Assembly: GCA_033032865.1 (NCBI GenBank)
Contig: JAWHQI010000525.1
Location: forward strand, 496,001-560,000
Length of the DNA stretch: 64,000 nucleotides
Reading direction: 5' to 3'
From: Dactylorhiza incarnata
Taxonomy: Eukaryota; Streptophyta; Magnoliopsida; Asparagales; Orchidaceae
Shown in pieces: positions 23,347 to 33,479 of this stretch (its first letter is position 1; each line of letters begins with the position of its first letter). The position numbers and the translations under genes are program-made. Below the pieces are notes generated by a model. It saw nothing but the letters and a program-made list of their open reading frames with translations. It did no database searches and had not been told where the DNA came from.

Positions 23347-23486
23347 GTAAGTTAGAACCCAACTGGGAAGGGCCTTACCTTGTAAGTGAAGTGCTCAAGT
23401 CAGGGGGATACCACCTCCAGGATGTGGAAGGGGTATCTCTCGGCCGAGCCAAGAGTGGGGATGATTTGAAGAGATTTTACCCATAG
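23347..23486 (+). pseudogene. Element D pol, part 3: integrase C-terminal end
   Basis: Continues part 2 in frame after removal of element C: LEPNWEGPYLVSEVLKSGGY, then LKRFYP and TAG at 23484-23486. NWEGPY is the conserved Gypsy integrase tail motif. This gives the true end of pol and shows that C inserted into coding sequence. Confidence 0.92.
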
Positions 23487-23551
23487 CAAACTTTTGTAAC
23501 TGACTTTTGTATGTTATCTCCTCAATGTATATATTTTGAAGCAATTCTTGA

Positions 23552-24710
23552 GCAGGTGACAAGTTCTTTGGTGCTGGAATGCCCCAGATCGATTCCGCTG
23601 CCGGGCTCTCATAGATGGTGGGTCAGGTTGATCTCTGGAGAGGCTGGCAAGGTTACAAGTTCTTTGGTGCTGGAATGCCCCAGATCGATTCCGCTGCCGG
23701 GCTCTCATAGACGGTCGGTCAGGTTGATCTCTGGAGAGGCTGGCAAGGTTACAAGTTCTTTGGTGCTGGAATGCCCCAGATCGATTCCGCTACCGGGCTC
23801 TCATAGACGGTGGGTCAGGTTGATCTCTGGAGAGGCTGGCAAGGTTACAAGTTCTTTGGTGCTGGAATGCCCCAGATCGATTCCGCTGCCAGACTCTCAT
23901 AGACGGTGGGTCAGGTTGATCTCTGGAGAGGCTGGCAAGGTGACAAGTTCTTTGGTGCTGGAATGCCCCAGATCGATTCCGCTGCTGGGCTCTCATAGAC
24001 GGTGGGTCAGGTTGATCTCTGGAGAGGCTGGCAAGGTTACAAGTTCTTTGGTGCTGGAATGACCCAGATCGATTCTGCTGCCGGGTTCTCATAGATGGTG
24101 GGTCAGGTTGATCTCTGGAGAGGCTGGAAAGGTTACAAGTTTTTGGTGCTGGAATGCCCCAAATAAATTCCGCTGCCGGGCTCTCATAGACGGTGGGTCA
24201 GGTTGATCTCTGGAGAGGCTGGCAAGGTGACAAGCTCTTTGGTGCTGGAATGCCCCAGATCGATTCCGCTGCCGGGCTCTCATAGACGGTGGGTTAGGTT
24301 GATCTCTGGAGAGGCTGTCAAGGTTACAAGTTCTTTGGTGCTGGAATGCCCCAGATCGATTATGCTGCCGGGCTCTCATAGATGGTGGGTCAGTTTGATC
24401 TCTGGAGAGGCTGGCAAGGTTACAAGTTCTTTGGTGCTGGAATGCCCCAGATCGATTCCGCTGCCGGGCTCTCATAGATGGTGGGTCAGGTTGATCTCTG
24501 GAGAGGCTGGCAAGGTGACAAGCTCTTTGGTGCTGGAATGCCCCAGATCGATTCCGCTGCCGGGCTCTCATAGATGGTGGGTCAGGTTGATCTCTGGAGA
24601 GGCTGGCAAGGTGACAAGTCCTTTGGTGCTGGAATGCCCCAGATCGATTCTGCTGTCGGGCTCTCATAGACGGTGGGTCAGGTTGATCTCTGGAGAGGCT
24701 GGCAAGGTTA
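23552..24710 (+). repeat. 96-bp tandem repeat, 12 copies, downstream of pol in element D
   Basis: The start of GGTGCTGGAATG recurs at 23570, 23666, 23762, 23858, 23954, 24050, 24145, 24241, 24337, 24433, 24529 and 24625, so the period is 96 bp with one 95-bp unit. Copies differ by a few bases. Because 96 is a multiple of three, long open frames appear on both strands; I take these as by-products. Tandem arrays in the 3' untranslated region are well known in Tat/Ogre elements and can seed satellites. Confidence 0.95.
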
Positions 24711-25316
24711 TTTGTGCTAAAGGTCTCGGCTCGCAAAAATCTCCCACAAGCGAGGCGAGCCCAGAAGCCCTCTCGCGTAAGAACAAAAAGCCGCGATAGA
24801 TGAAACACACCCAAGTCTAAAGACAATAACGGGGCTGAGGAGTGCGGTGGTTGCTAAACTCAGGACCACTGACAAAAAGTTATGCGCGAGCACAAGCCAG
24901 ATTAAATGCCGAAATATGGGAACAATGGCGAGCATGACAAAATGCATCCGTGTGAGCATGACCATAAGTGCAAGCGCGAGTAATAAAATGAGACGGAAAG
25001 GACATTCGACAGATGCAAATAGCTTTTCGTTGGTCAAAAGCATTATCGACAACGGCGAGCTCGCCGACCAAAACAAGAATTTCACGCCTGGAAAACCACC
25101 TGCCGCAGGAACCTTCGCTCGCCCTCGCTGCGAGTGCCGCGCCAATAGCGAAAGGAGCAGAAGGAATAAATAAAAGAAAAAATACACACAAAAATAGCAA
25201 ACGAGTAATAGATGAGGAATATACATCTTTCATATTTTTTGTCCAAAAGTGTTACAAAATTCCATGACGTTCTCGCCAGCAAAAAGAGAACCAAAAAAGG
25301 AAAACAACAGTAAGAA
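24711..25316 (-). other. Region between tandem array and antisense gene 1 of element D
   Basis: About 600 bp without a convincing gene. Rich in GCGAG words, as is the rest of D up to 31750. It would hold the 3' end and terminator of antisense gene 1, though I cannot point to a clear signal. Confidence 0.5.
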
Positions 25317-27339
25317 TCACGGCTCATCCGTGGATTGCTCGCCCTCGCTCCTCTCGGAGGGTGTGGTAGGCAGGAACATCTCCGGGACCAAGTCCTCCAG
25401 GGTGAGCTCCGCCGCCTCCGCAGTAAGCAGGTCGGACCGCTTGAGAGTGCGAAAGGAAAACGTCGCCGCGTGAAGCGCTCCCTCCTGTATCTCTGCCTTG
25501 TGATCCAGCCGCTTAGCCCTCAGCGACCCGGGACTGGGCGGGAGAGCAGCCCCAACCAGGTCGCGGTTCAGGGTCTTCAACCCCTCTACTTCTTGCGCCA
25601 GGTCGGTGTTGCGAGCAAGGAGCTCACTGGCTGTCTCGGCATCCTGCAAGAAAAAAGTACAGGCGCGAGTAAGGGAGGATAAGAAAGGGTAGACGAACGA
25701 ACAAAACTCACCATCCCACCCTGGAGGCTGGCGACGAGTCCATCCGAGATGGCGAGCTTTCCTTAAGGATGGCTACCTCCTCCGCCAAAGCCTTCAACGC
25801 CTCCCGGAGAGCCTCATAGCTCTTCTCTTTTCTCAGGCCCGCGATCTCCTTCGCGGCGACCTCCAGCTCGCGTGTGAGCTCCTCAGAGTTTCTCTCCAGC
25901 TGGAAGTTGCGCCGAGCTAGCATGTGTGCTAACTCCAGAGAGCGAAGCTGGGACCGCGCGCTCTCATGAGCGAGTATCTGGGAGGACATCTTGTTGAACT
26001 CAGCCGCGTCCTCCCGACCGTAAAGGCCGAAGGACAGGCCGAAAGCGTCACCACTGACCGTATTTTCCTCCACCCAGGAGGGGAGGAGAGTTGATATCGA
26101 AGCCCTGTTAGTCTTCTCGTCCCAGACCAACAGAGGCGCGCCGGCCTCGTCCAGATTCTTGCCCCCCAAGCCGTAGTTTCGGTGGCGTGCCGGATTAGGC
26201 ACCTTCGAGGTGACGACCACCACCGTAGAGGGTTCGCCGAACACCTTTTCCTGTGGCTGGGTCACCGGGCGACTTCCCTCAGACGGGACCTTTAGAGCCT
26301 CCTTCCCCTTGGTCGGAAGAATCATCTTCGGTCTCTTGGGGGGGGGGGGAGGTAAAGACTTAGTCCCCCGGCTCGCAGGGGCTGACCGCTTAAGAGAGGC
26401 CGGGGTCGAAGAAGGAATGGGCCTCGGCAGAGCTCGGTGGCGGAGGTGGCAAGCTGAAGGGCAGAAGAGGTCTGCCCAACCATTGCGTGAGGGGGTTGAC
26501 CGGGAGATCTCGCTCTCCTGCGAGTAAGAGATAAACCACGTAAGGAAGGGAAGAAGTAACACAAGTTAGCAGATCGAGCGCGAGCCAAACCTCCTCCATA
26601 GGGCACGGGAAGAAGCGAGTCGACGTTCCTCCTGAGATAGACCACCTCGAAGTTGGTCTACATGCGCTTGAAGAGATCGCCCTCGGGGCCACTGAGCGTC
26701 GGGTGGCAGTAGGTGGCCTTAGATCGCTGGATGGGCGAGAAGGGCACGTTGCCGAACAGGCCCTTCACGATGACAAACTTTTGAGGCCAATAATGGCTCT
26801 TGTTGACCATCTCATGAACATTGGCGTGGCTGCTCGCAAAGAAGGCGGTCCCGTCCTTGTTCGCCCTAAAAGAGAACAACTTGCGAAAGACGGGTAGGTT
26901 GAATTCTATCCGCTCCTCTCGCAAGTAGCACGCGAAGGATACCATCATGGCCACAGCGTTGGGGGTCAGCTGACCCGGGATCACGCCAAAATATTTGAGT
27001 ATCTAAAAAAGGTTCGCAATAAATGATCAAACGAAAGCTCTCACGCGAGTGGACAAGGAAATGGTGAGAGGGAGGGGAGAGTACCTGGCTGATCTTCGGC
27101 CAGAAAGGAAACTGCAGGCCCGCCTCGAAGTGAGCTACCAGGATAGCAAGCTCATCCGCGAAGGTGAAGTTTATCGCATCCTCGTCCATAGGCCGTCGGG
27201 CTTCGAAGCCAGGCAAAATATAATTCGCCACGACCTGGTGATACTCGCTCTCGGTGAGCGAGCAGCTTAGGAAAATATGATCGCGGAAAGTCCCCGCGTA
27301 TTTAGCCCATCCTTCAGCGTCCGCGTTATTACCACCCAT
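25317..27339 (-). pseudogene. Antisense extra gene 1 of element D: four-exon gypsy-type 'putative plant transposon' ORF
   Basis: Read right to left. Exon 1 is 27339-27085 (starts MGGNNADAEGWAKYAG). An 82-nt intron (CAG|GTACTC...TTTTAG) joins in frame to exon 2, 27002-26591 (ILKYFGVIPGQLTPNAVAMM...RIEFNLPVFRKLFSF). A 73-nt intron leads to exon 3, 26517-25712, with PPPPKRPK and a long coiled coil. A 68-nt intron (GTGAGT...TTGCAG) leads to exon 4, 25643-25317. Exon 2 resembles the plant gypsy-type transposon domain (Transposase_28 type) found in Tat extra ORFs. Breaks: TAG at 26660-26658, a phase change in exon 3 and a likely 1-nt shift near 25762. Role unknown; no env or enzyme motif. Confidence 0.72.
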
Positions 27340-27455
27340 GATTTTCCTGCAAGAAAGGAGAGGCGAGCACAGAGAGAGAAGGTGGCAAGAGCGAAGAGGC
27401 AGAGACCGAAAAGGAAGAAGACAACTAGAGCGGTGGTTAACCATAAATTCCCGCC

Positions 27456-27465
27456 CTATTTATAG
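27456..27465 (-). promoter_or_regulatory. TATA box of antisense gene 1 (element D)
   Basis: CTATAAATAG on the minus strand, 117 bp before the chosen ATG at 27339. The Met codon at 27444 lies only about 12 bp from the box and is thus upstream of the expected transcription start; that is why 27339 is preferred. Confidence 0.65.
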
Positions 27466-27872
27466 AAGAACCAAGGCGGTGGGGAGTTACGTAAGCGCCA
27501 GAGGGTGCAGATAGAAAACGGTGCATCACGATATACCTCGAAACGGGTGTCCCCCTCTCTCGTGACAACTCAAAAGATTGATAGACGATAAAAGTAATGC
27601 GGCGAGTAATGGGACGTGAGCCCTTGCAGGGTATGCGAGCCCTCGCGGATCACATGCTCGAGCGATAAGAGGCAGTGGACTGGATTAGAAGCGTGTATTG
27701 TTCGCTAGGCATACATGAGCGCGAATAAAGCAACATAAAATAGTAAGAAAAGGAAAAGGAAACAATAATATACAGCACAAACCCAAAATATGAGTAGCTC
27801 GCTAGTACAGGCGAGAAGCATTCGGATCGCCGCTACAGCATAAATTGTCCAAGTCACCATGAAACAGAAAAA
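27466..27872. other. Spacer between the two antisense genes of element D
   Basis: No ORF is supported. GC-rich on the left, then a stretch with scattered GCGAG and GAGCG words. It should hold the upstream promoter region of gene 1 and the 3' end of gene 2. Confidence 0.45.
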
Positions 27873-28848
27873 TTATTTAGAAAAGGAATGCGAGTGCGGA
27901 GGAAAGAGGGGGGGGGGGGGGGACAATATTGGATCCATTTCCATCGACCCCTTCCTCACACCCCCCGAGCTAGGTGGACTCCGGGGGTAATGGAACGCTT
28001 CGGAGGCACGAAGATCTTGCTGAATCATGCGAGCATGGTCTTTTGCTCGCGCGAGGTGTACCTCCGGGGGAGTAACCTCCTCACAAGAATCTTGTAGCAG
28101 TTCAGCTTGGAGCCAAACATATTCATCCCCCAGCGAGGCAATCTGCTCCTCAGCTGCCTCCCTGTCTCTCTTCACCTGGCTGAACAGGCTTTGCAACATC
28201 CGCCCCTGTTTCTGAAAGAGCTCTGAGGTCCGCCTCTTCATCATCACTGGATCCAGCGAGTCACCAAGGAAGGCGTCGATCTCTTCCGGCAAAGGGAGGG
28301 GAGATAGCTCCTCCCCCAAGTCGAGGTCGCTAGAACTCTCGGGAAGGCCTGCGAGAGAGGGAGGTCGTCAGAAAGGAAGGATCGGTAGCCCGAGTTTGGG
28401 CTAATCGGATGAGTTGGGAGCCGCCTTACTCTGTTGAGCGCGAGAAGAGCCGGGCCGCCCCTGGAAGGGAGTCCCATGGGGCAGGGTCACCGACTTACTT
28501 AAGCTGGGGGCCTCGCCCTGGACGACACCCAGAAACGAGTGCTCAAGATTCACTGGGTCCAATGTGGTGTACCCGGGGATAGGAATATTTATCACCGGTG
28601 GAGACTGCGAGAGCGGAGGAGCGGCTGGCTCACCGGGGGAACTCGCGAGAGGAGACTCTGCAAGGGACACGTTAACCAAATTGGTACTGCGATGCTTATC
28701 GAGGAATCACACGAGAAGGCTTACTGCCCCGAGACGACGAGTGAAGATTGGAGGGGTCCAGACCCTGATCTCCACACCATCTCCCCGGGGAGTAACGGGG
28801 CGAGCGTCCACCCGGATTCCATCTGTCAGGCTCCCCAAAAGAAGCGGG

Positions 28849-30290
28849 TGTTGGGTATTGTGTCTACAATCACCTTGATTTGAAGATGTCCCCTAGTAAA
28901 CTAAAATGAATTGTATTTGTATTTGATGACTTTTGCTTAGATGTGTTATGACAGGTTGTAATACTAAGTGCACACCAAAGTCAGGTTGCAATGGATCACC
29001 AAACACAGTTCTAAACAATGTAATCCCTCATTGAATAGAACAAAGTGTTGGTCCATGTGTAATCTCTCTTTTGGGGTGCACTTCATATACTCATGACTGA
29101 AGGTTTTCAAGGTTGAGGAGTGGAGCAGGCTTTCAGAAGAAAAGAAAATTTCTGCCAAGTCCATTCGTCGAGATGACTCGGGTCATTCCGACGAATCCCG
29201 ACGAATGCTGACAGAAGTCATTTTGGCTGGGTTATGAAGAAATTTCTGAAGCCAAGTCCATTCATCGAGATGACTCAGGTCATTCCGACGAATCTCGACG
29301 AATGCTGACAGAGGTCATTCTGACTGGGTTGTGAAGGAAAACTCTGCAGCTAAGTCAATTCGTCGGATGTTCTCGTGTTCTCCCGACGAATCCCGACGAA
29401 TGACGGACAGGCGGATTTCAAATCCTCGTTTCGTTTTTGAAAATTAGGGTTAGCCGACATGAGCAGTACACGTGTCGCCTCTCCCTTCTTTGTCGCAAGA
29501 GCCGTTGAAGTCCTCCCTATAAATAAATCCTTATTTTAGGGCAAGAAAATCCATCTTATGAATCGATCTAAAAATCTTCTTCAGCCGACAGTTCAGAAAA
29601 GAAAAAAAAAATTAAAAAAGTCGATCTCCTTTCTCTTTTGCTGAACAAGAATTCTGAGACCTAACATTTACTGCTCAAGATCCTTTCTCTTTTGTTGTTA
29701 GAGATTTCTCAGAAGAAGGCCTTTGATCTTATTGCTGCTCTCTTTATTGAAGATTCTTTCAAGTAAGTCAAAGGGCCTATTCAGATCTGGTTAGCCAAGT
29801 CTTCTCTCTTCACATCTTTCAAGTGCCAAGCTTTCTTTCAAGGTTGAGAAGAAGACTCAGTTTTCAAGATCTGAAGTTATTCTCTTTTGAGGTTAAGAAG
29901 AAGTATTGTGTTTCCATATCTCTTCTTTTGTAGGAGTTTTTTTTTTCACTCCGAGATTGTTTGTAGGAGTTGTTATACTCCGAGTTGTAGGAGTTGTTAT
30001 ACTCCGAGTTGTAGGAGTTGTATACTCCGAGTTGTAGGAGTTTTAACTCCGAGGTGTAAGATTAGTTATAATCTGAGATTGGTGAAGTAGCCGAGTCTAG
30101 CCTCGAAGTGCTAGATAGGCGAGGCGGGAAAGAGGACTACCCACATCGGGGAACCTCTATAAAATCCTTGTGTCTGTGCTGTGGCTGTTTGTTTGCTTTG
30201 CTGTGTTAATTTTTTTTATTCCGCTTTAAGACATAGAATCCACCTATTCACCCCCCTCTAGGTGATTTAGGCCGCAACTAGATACTTTCA
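28849..30290 (+). mobile_element. S2: solo LTR of a Sirevirus-like Copia element
   Basis: 1442 bp, TGTTGGGTATTG to TAGATACTTTCA, flanked by a perfect TSD GCGGG (28844-28848, 30291-30295). There is no internal region. TATAAATA lies at 29518-29525. TATTCACCCCCCTCTAG lies near the end, a block shared with the other Copia LTRs here. It carries about three 97-98-bp repeats (from 29154, 29251, 29349) holding CCGACGAAT words, and a hairpin array at 29933-30074. A solo LTR forms by recombination between the two LTRs of a full element. Confidence 0.92.
29933..30074 (+). other. Tandem hairpin array in the leader of S2
   Basis: Six inverted repeats in a row. Five have GGAGT/ACTCC arms (starts 29933, 29966, 29990, 30014 and 30037; the 30037 copy has six-base arms GGAGTT/AACTCC). 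The last has AGATTA/TAATCT (30059-30064, 30069-30074). The unit is about 24 bp. It lies about 400 bp downstream of the TATA box, so it should be transcribed. Confidence 0.7.
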
Positions 30291-30630
30291 GCGGGTCCTG
30301 AAAAGGAAAAAAATATCAGTGGGAGGAGGAGGCGAATCAGCTCATCAACCCCAAATACCTGGTCAGCGAGTGGAAGGTCGGGTGGCGGTTCTAAGGCCTG
30401 GGATCCATCTTTCCCACCCAGGCGTCGTACCGACTTCGCTTTCAGCATTCTCGGGGAAGAGGGTTCAGGAGCCCAGGGGGCAGGTTTAGCGAGGGCCGCG
30501 TGCTCAAAGGCTCGCACCGCATCGATGCGAGCCCGGGTCTCTTTAGAAATGGGCATCCTCGAACATCTACAATACGGAGCGGCAAGTACCTATGAAGGAG
30601 AAAGCAGGACACCCATCAACCACGGTCAAC

Positions 30631-30640
30631 GATATTTATA
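30631..30640 (-). promoter_or_regulatory. TATA box of antisense gene 2 (element D)
   Basis: TATAAATATC on the minus strand, 75 bp upstream of the ATG at 30556. It has the same relation to its gene as the box before antisense gene 1. Confidence 0.6.
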
Positions 30641-32239
30641 GCAGAGAGGCTGGGCCCCACCAAAAGATTCCTGCCAGGTCATCATGGTGTCGGCGAATAC
30701 CAAGGGTTGGACAATTCTTCGCAAGCCTAGATAGCCTCGCGAAGAGCGAGGATTGTGTACAACCCCGATATTCGCATTAAGATGAACAAAGAATGGGGAG
30801 AACAGCGAGCCGGGAGCAAAAGCCCTCCAGCAGGAGGCGAGAGAGAGGACACTTGATGGGTAATCGCCGGAAGAAGGCGAGTCAGGTCCTCGCAGGTAGC
30901 ACCCGCGGCCTCACAGGCGAGCCGACCTCTTTCCGGGTCTCAGTGTTCGACGAACTCTGTTCTGCACTCGACGAAATCCGTTCGACGAGCATCCTTTCTT
31001 GTTTCGATGAACTTGCGTCTTAGTTTGACGAGTTACATGCTTCAGCCTCGATGGATTTATCTCAATGGCTGGGCTTGGAGGGCCGGCCGTCTCAGCAGAT
31101 ATTTCAATCCCATCTCGGCGGACCCGCTGAGACAAGCAATTGTCTCAGCGGGCTCGAGCACCTTCTCAGCGGCTCCTGACCCTCTCTCAGCGGGAGTGCT
31201 CGCAGGAGGAAGCGCGAGACGCGGCCTCAGTGGATATCGTCGGTAGAAGTGCGAGCGTGGTCTTCACAGGCCACTCGCCTAAGTGGGGTTTTAGATTCAA
31301 CAGATGGAAGAGGTAACAAAGAAGGCGCACGAGTCATGTCCCTGTGAGCCCAAGTTTCAAGGTCAGCTCGCAAGAAGGCGGGCGAGCCAAGTGCTCGCCG
31401 ACTGCTCGCGAGAAGGCGGGCGAGCCAGATTTCTTCCAAATCTTCGTGTTCGACGAGCTTCAAATGGTGTTCGACGAAATCAGTTCTCCGTTCGATGAAC
31501 GGGCTCCTCCGTTCGATGAACTCGCATCACGTCTCAGTTCGACGAACTGGCTTCTCAGCTCAGCTAGCTCAGCCATCCAGCCGGTTCAGCAGATTTACAC
31601 AAGGCCTAGGGGAGCTCGCAGGAAGGCGTGCGAGATCTGGCTTCAGTGGCCGTCACCAGAAAAGGCGCGAGCGGGGCCTCCGAAGAGCGCTCGCCTATAA
31701 GGGGTTTTTTTGCGAGCCATCCTCGCGAGGAGACTCGCGGGGGCTCTCGCGAATGGCATCCTCATAGGCCATTTACCCATAGGCTAAAGAGGTGAAATTA
31801 TCCCTCTGCCCCTGGTGGTCTGCAGGTAGCCCCTCCAAACATCGGAGTTTGGCTGTTAGCAGGCCAAATTGGGGTGCGTTTAGTAAAACCAAAAGGCGGA
31901 ATCCCGCTATTGACAGACCATGAGCAAGAAAACTATAAATAGACCTTGAAGGGCACCTTGGGAGAGGATTCCGATCTCAGTTCTCTGAGCCTCTTCTTCC
32001 CTCGGTTACTTTGGTTTAGCTCTCCAGCTCTCCAAGGTGCCCAAGTCTCATCTTTGGCTTGGAAGGGGAAGCGCTCAACGATCTTCCGGGTTTGTGGTGG
32101 GACCTCCTCGCTGTGACTAAGGTCATAGTTTATTTCTGAGTCCCCAGTCAGCTCCTTTTGTGGGACTAGTAAGGGCTTACTGCCCCTCAACTTGTTGAGG
32201 GCTCGAGCTTCACAAGAGACCGAGAAATTGGTTTCAACA
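30641..32239 (+). repeat. 3' terminal region of element D, including its 3' LTR
   Basis: The region ends GGTTTCAACA at 32239, a plausible LTR end, and has a strong TATA box at 31933-31942. The LTR start is not resolved: candidates are TGTTAGC near 31853 and a TG just after CCAAATTGGGG near 31874, but the start may lie further left. The partner LTR is outside the window. Between 30900 and 31700 there are many TTCGACGAA words, CTCAGCGG words (31140-31195) and GCGAG words. No protein is supported. Confidence 0.55.
31933..31942 (+). promoter_or_regulatory. TATA box in the 3' terminal region of element D
   Basis: CTATAAATAG, about 300 bp before the proposed LTR end. It is of the same type as the boxes of the two antisense genes but points the other way. 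Confidence 0.55.
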
Positions 32240-33479
32240 ATCATCACATGGAGACCAAATATAATCACTACAGTGATTTAAAAGGTAAACATTCATTCCT
32301 CTCAAACTATGAATGGAACCCAAAAGAGAAAAAGGAAATAACATCACTACTGAGTATGCTTGTCTCAAAGTTAATGAATTATTCACCGCAACATATGTGA
32401 GTACTCAAAGGAACCGTCACACTTGGTCCCCTTTGATTTCCCAAACCAATGGTTCAGTAATCTAAAATGAATTCTGTGAATTAACAATTAAACTAAAACA
32501 TACTAAGAACCTACTTCACAATAAATCTGACTAAACAAATAGATAAATATGAACTAAATAACAAAGTAGAACAACCAAGTAATCATCTACAAAATTGAAA
32601 AGTAAAATTTGGAGATAAAATCACGAAGAAGAGTTTTTGGCAGCTAACGATGTTGGTAGTACTTTCCGCTGAGCGATAACTGGCAGAAAACCCAATATTG
32701 TCCAAAAGCTGTTCAAATAAATGAAAATAAGTTACTCCTCACTCTCTTGGACACTGCCACCCCTATCTGAACGACTATCCTCTACTATCTCTCTCTCCTA
32801 GTACGACGAAGTATTCTTCGTGGCGGTTCTTCCACAAGGTTCTCCCATTCTGCCTCTTCAACTAGAGTCGGGGTAAGCTTGAGTCCCTTCATAATAAACA
32901 TCATCTTGGAGAGGAAACTCATCTTTTTCTTCATCTCCACCCCTTGCTCCTCGACCAAGTCATATATATCACGATGAGGTTCACGAACTAAACCTCCACG
33001 ACATAATAGAGGCTGCAAAGAAGGGGGTCTATCCTGACTTGAAGAAAGATAATACCTCATGGGACGACAATCGATAGGATAAATCTCACGACTAATGGTC
33101 AGATACTTCGTATAGACAATGCGCTAGATAATTCCACCAGGTGGAAGGGTATTGAGTCTCTGATGTCCTGGAGTATTTAGCCGATATGTGTAATGCATAA
33201 AAGACAGAAGAAGATCTGCAAAGTCGAAATCCATACCATCCAAAATATGATATGTGACCACACTAAGTTGCGCTGTGATCATCTATACATCCCCAACCTT
33301 GAACATAATAGTATTACGAAGTATATCCTGAATGATATAAGCATCAGGTGTGAGGGTTGAAACTGTGGTTATCAGATCACTGCTACCCTGACCAAGCAAA
33401 ACGAGATTGATTTGTGACCAATCCTTGAGGCTACAAAATTTCTCCATAATGTCGAGCCTATACTCATTCTCAACCAAAC
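32240..33479 (-). pseudogene. Unassigned degenerate region with a broken minus-strand ORF
   Basis: This is the sequence into which element E inserted. One minus-strand frame runs from 33477 to 32785 (about 230 codons) with stops at about 33283 and 33118. It reads VENEYRLDIMEKFCSLKDW, VTYHILDGMDFDFADLLLSF and RYYLSSSQDRPPSLQP, ending in a coiled coil and an Arg-rich tail RRILRRTRRER. The style recalls the 'putative plant transposon protein' domain seen in gag or extra ORFs of Gypsy elements, but I do not recognise it firmly. 32240-32784 holds no ORF. Confidence 0.4.

Larger units (their letters stand above)
27873..30556 (-). pseudogene. Antisense extra gene 2 of element D, multi-exon, split by solo LTR S2
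   Basis: Exon a is 30556-30359 (MPISKETRARIDAVRAF..., 66 codons). A 61-nt intron (CAG|GTATTT...TTTCAG) joins in phase to exon b at 30297, which is cut after seven bases by S2 and continues at 28843 after removal of one TSD copy. Further down, exon c ends at 28430 and an 81-nt intron (A|GTAAGG...CTCGCAG) joins in frame to exon d at 28348 (LPESSSDLDLGEELSPLPLPEEID..., then a coiled coil VKRDREAAEEQIASL). The junction between b and c is uncertain: a GTAAGC donor and CTTGCAG acceptor exist but the phase is off by one. No known domain. It is probably a second accessory ORF of a Tat element. Confidence 0.6.

Noticed and set aside
23511..24826. Long open frames on both strands over the 96-bp repeats (183, 198 and 245 codons)
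   Set aside because: The repeat period is a multiple of three and lacks stops in several frames, so the frames follow from the repeat. They have no domain and start or stop at array edges.
29933..30074. Direct repeats resembling a CRISPR array
   Set aside because: Units are contiguous hairpins of about 24 bp without unique spacers, in a plant LTR; no cas genes.
30780..30860. TGATGGGTAATC near 30856 as the start of the 3' LTR of D, after a GGAGGCGAGAGAGAGG purine run
   Set aside because: Possible, but without the partner LTR there is no test, and other starts near 31853 or 31874 are equally plausible.
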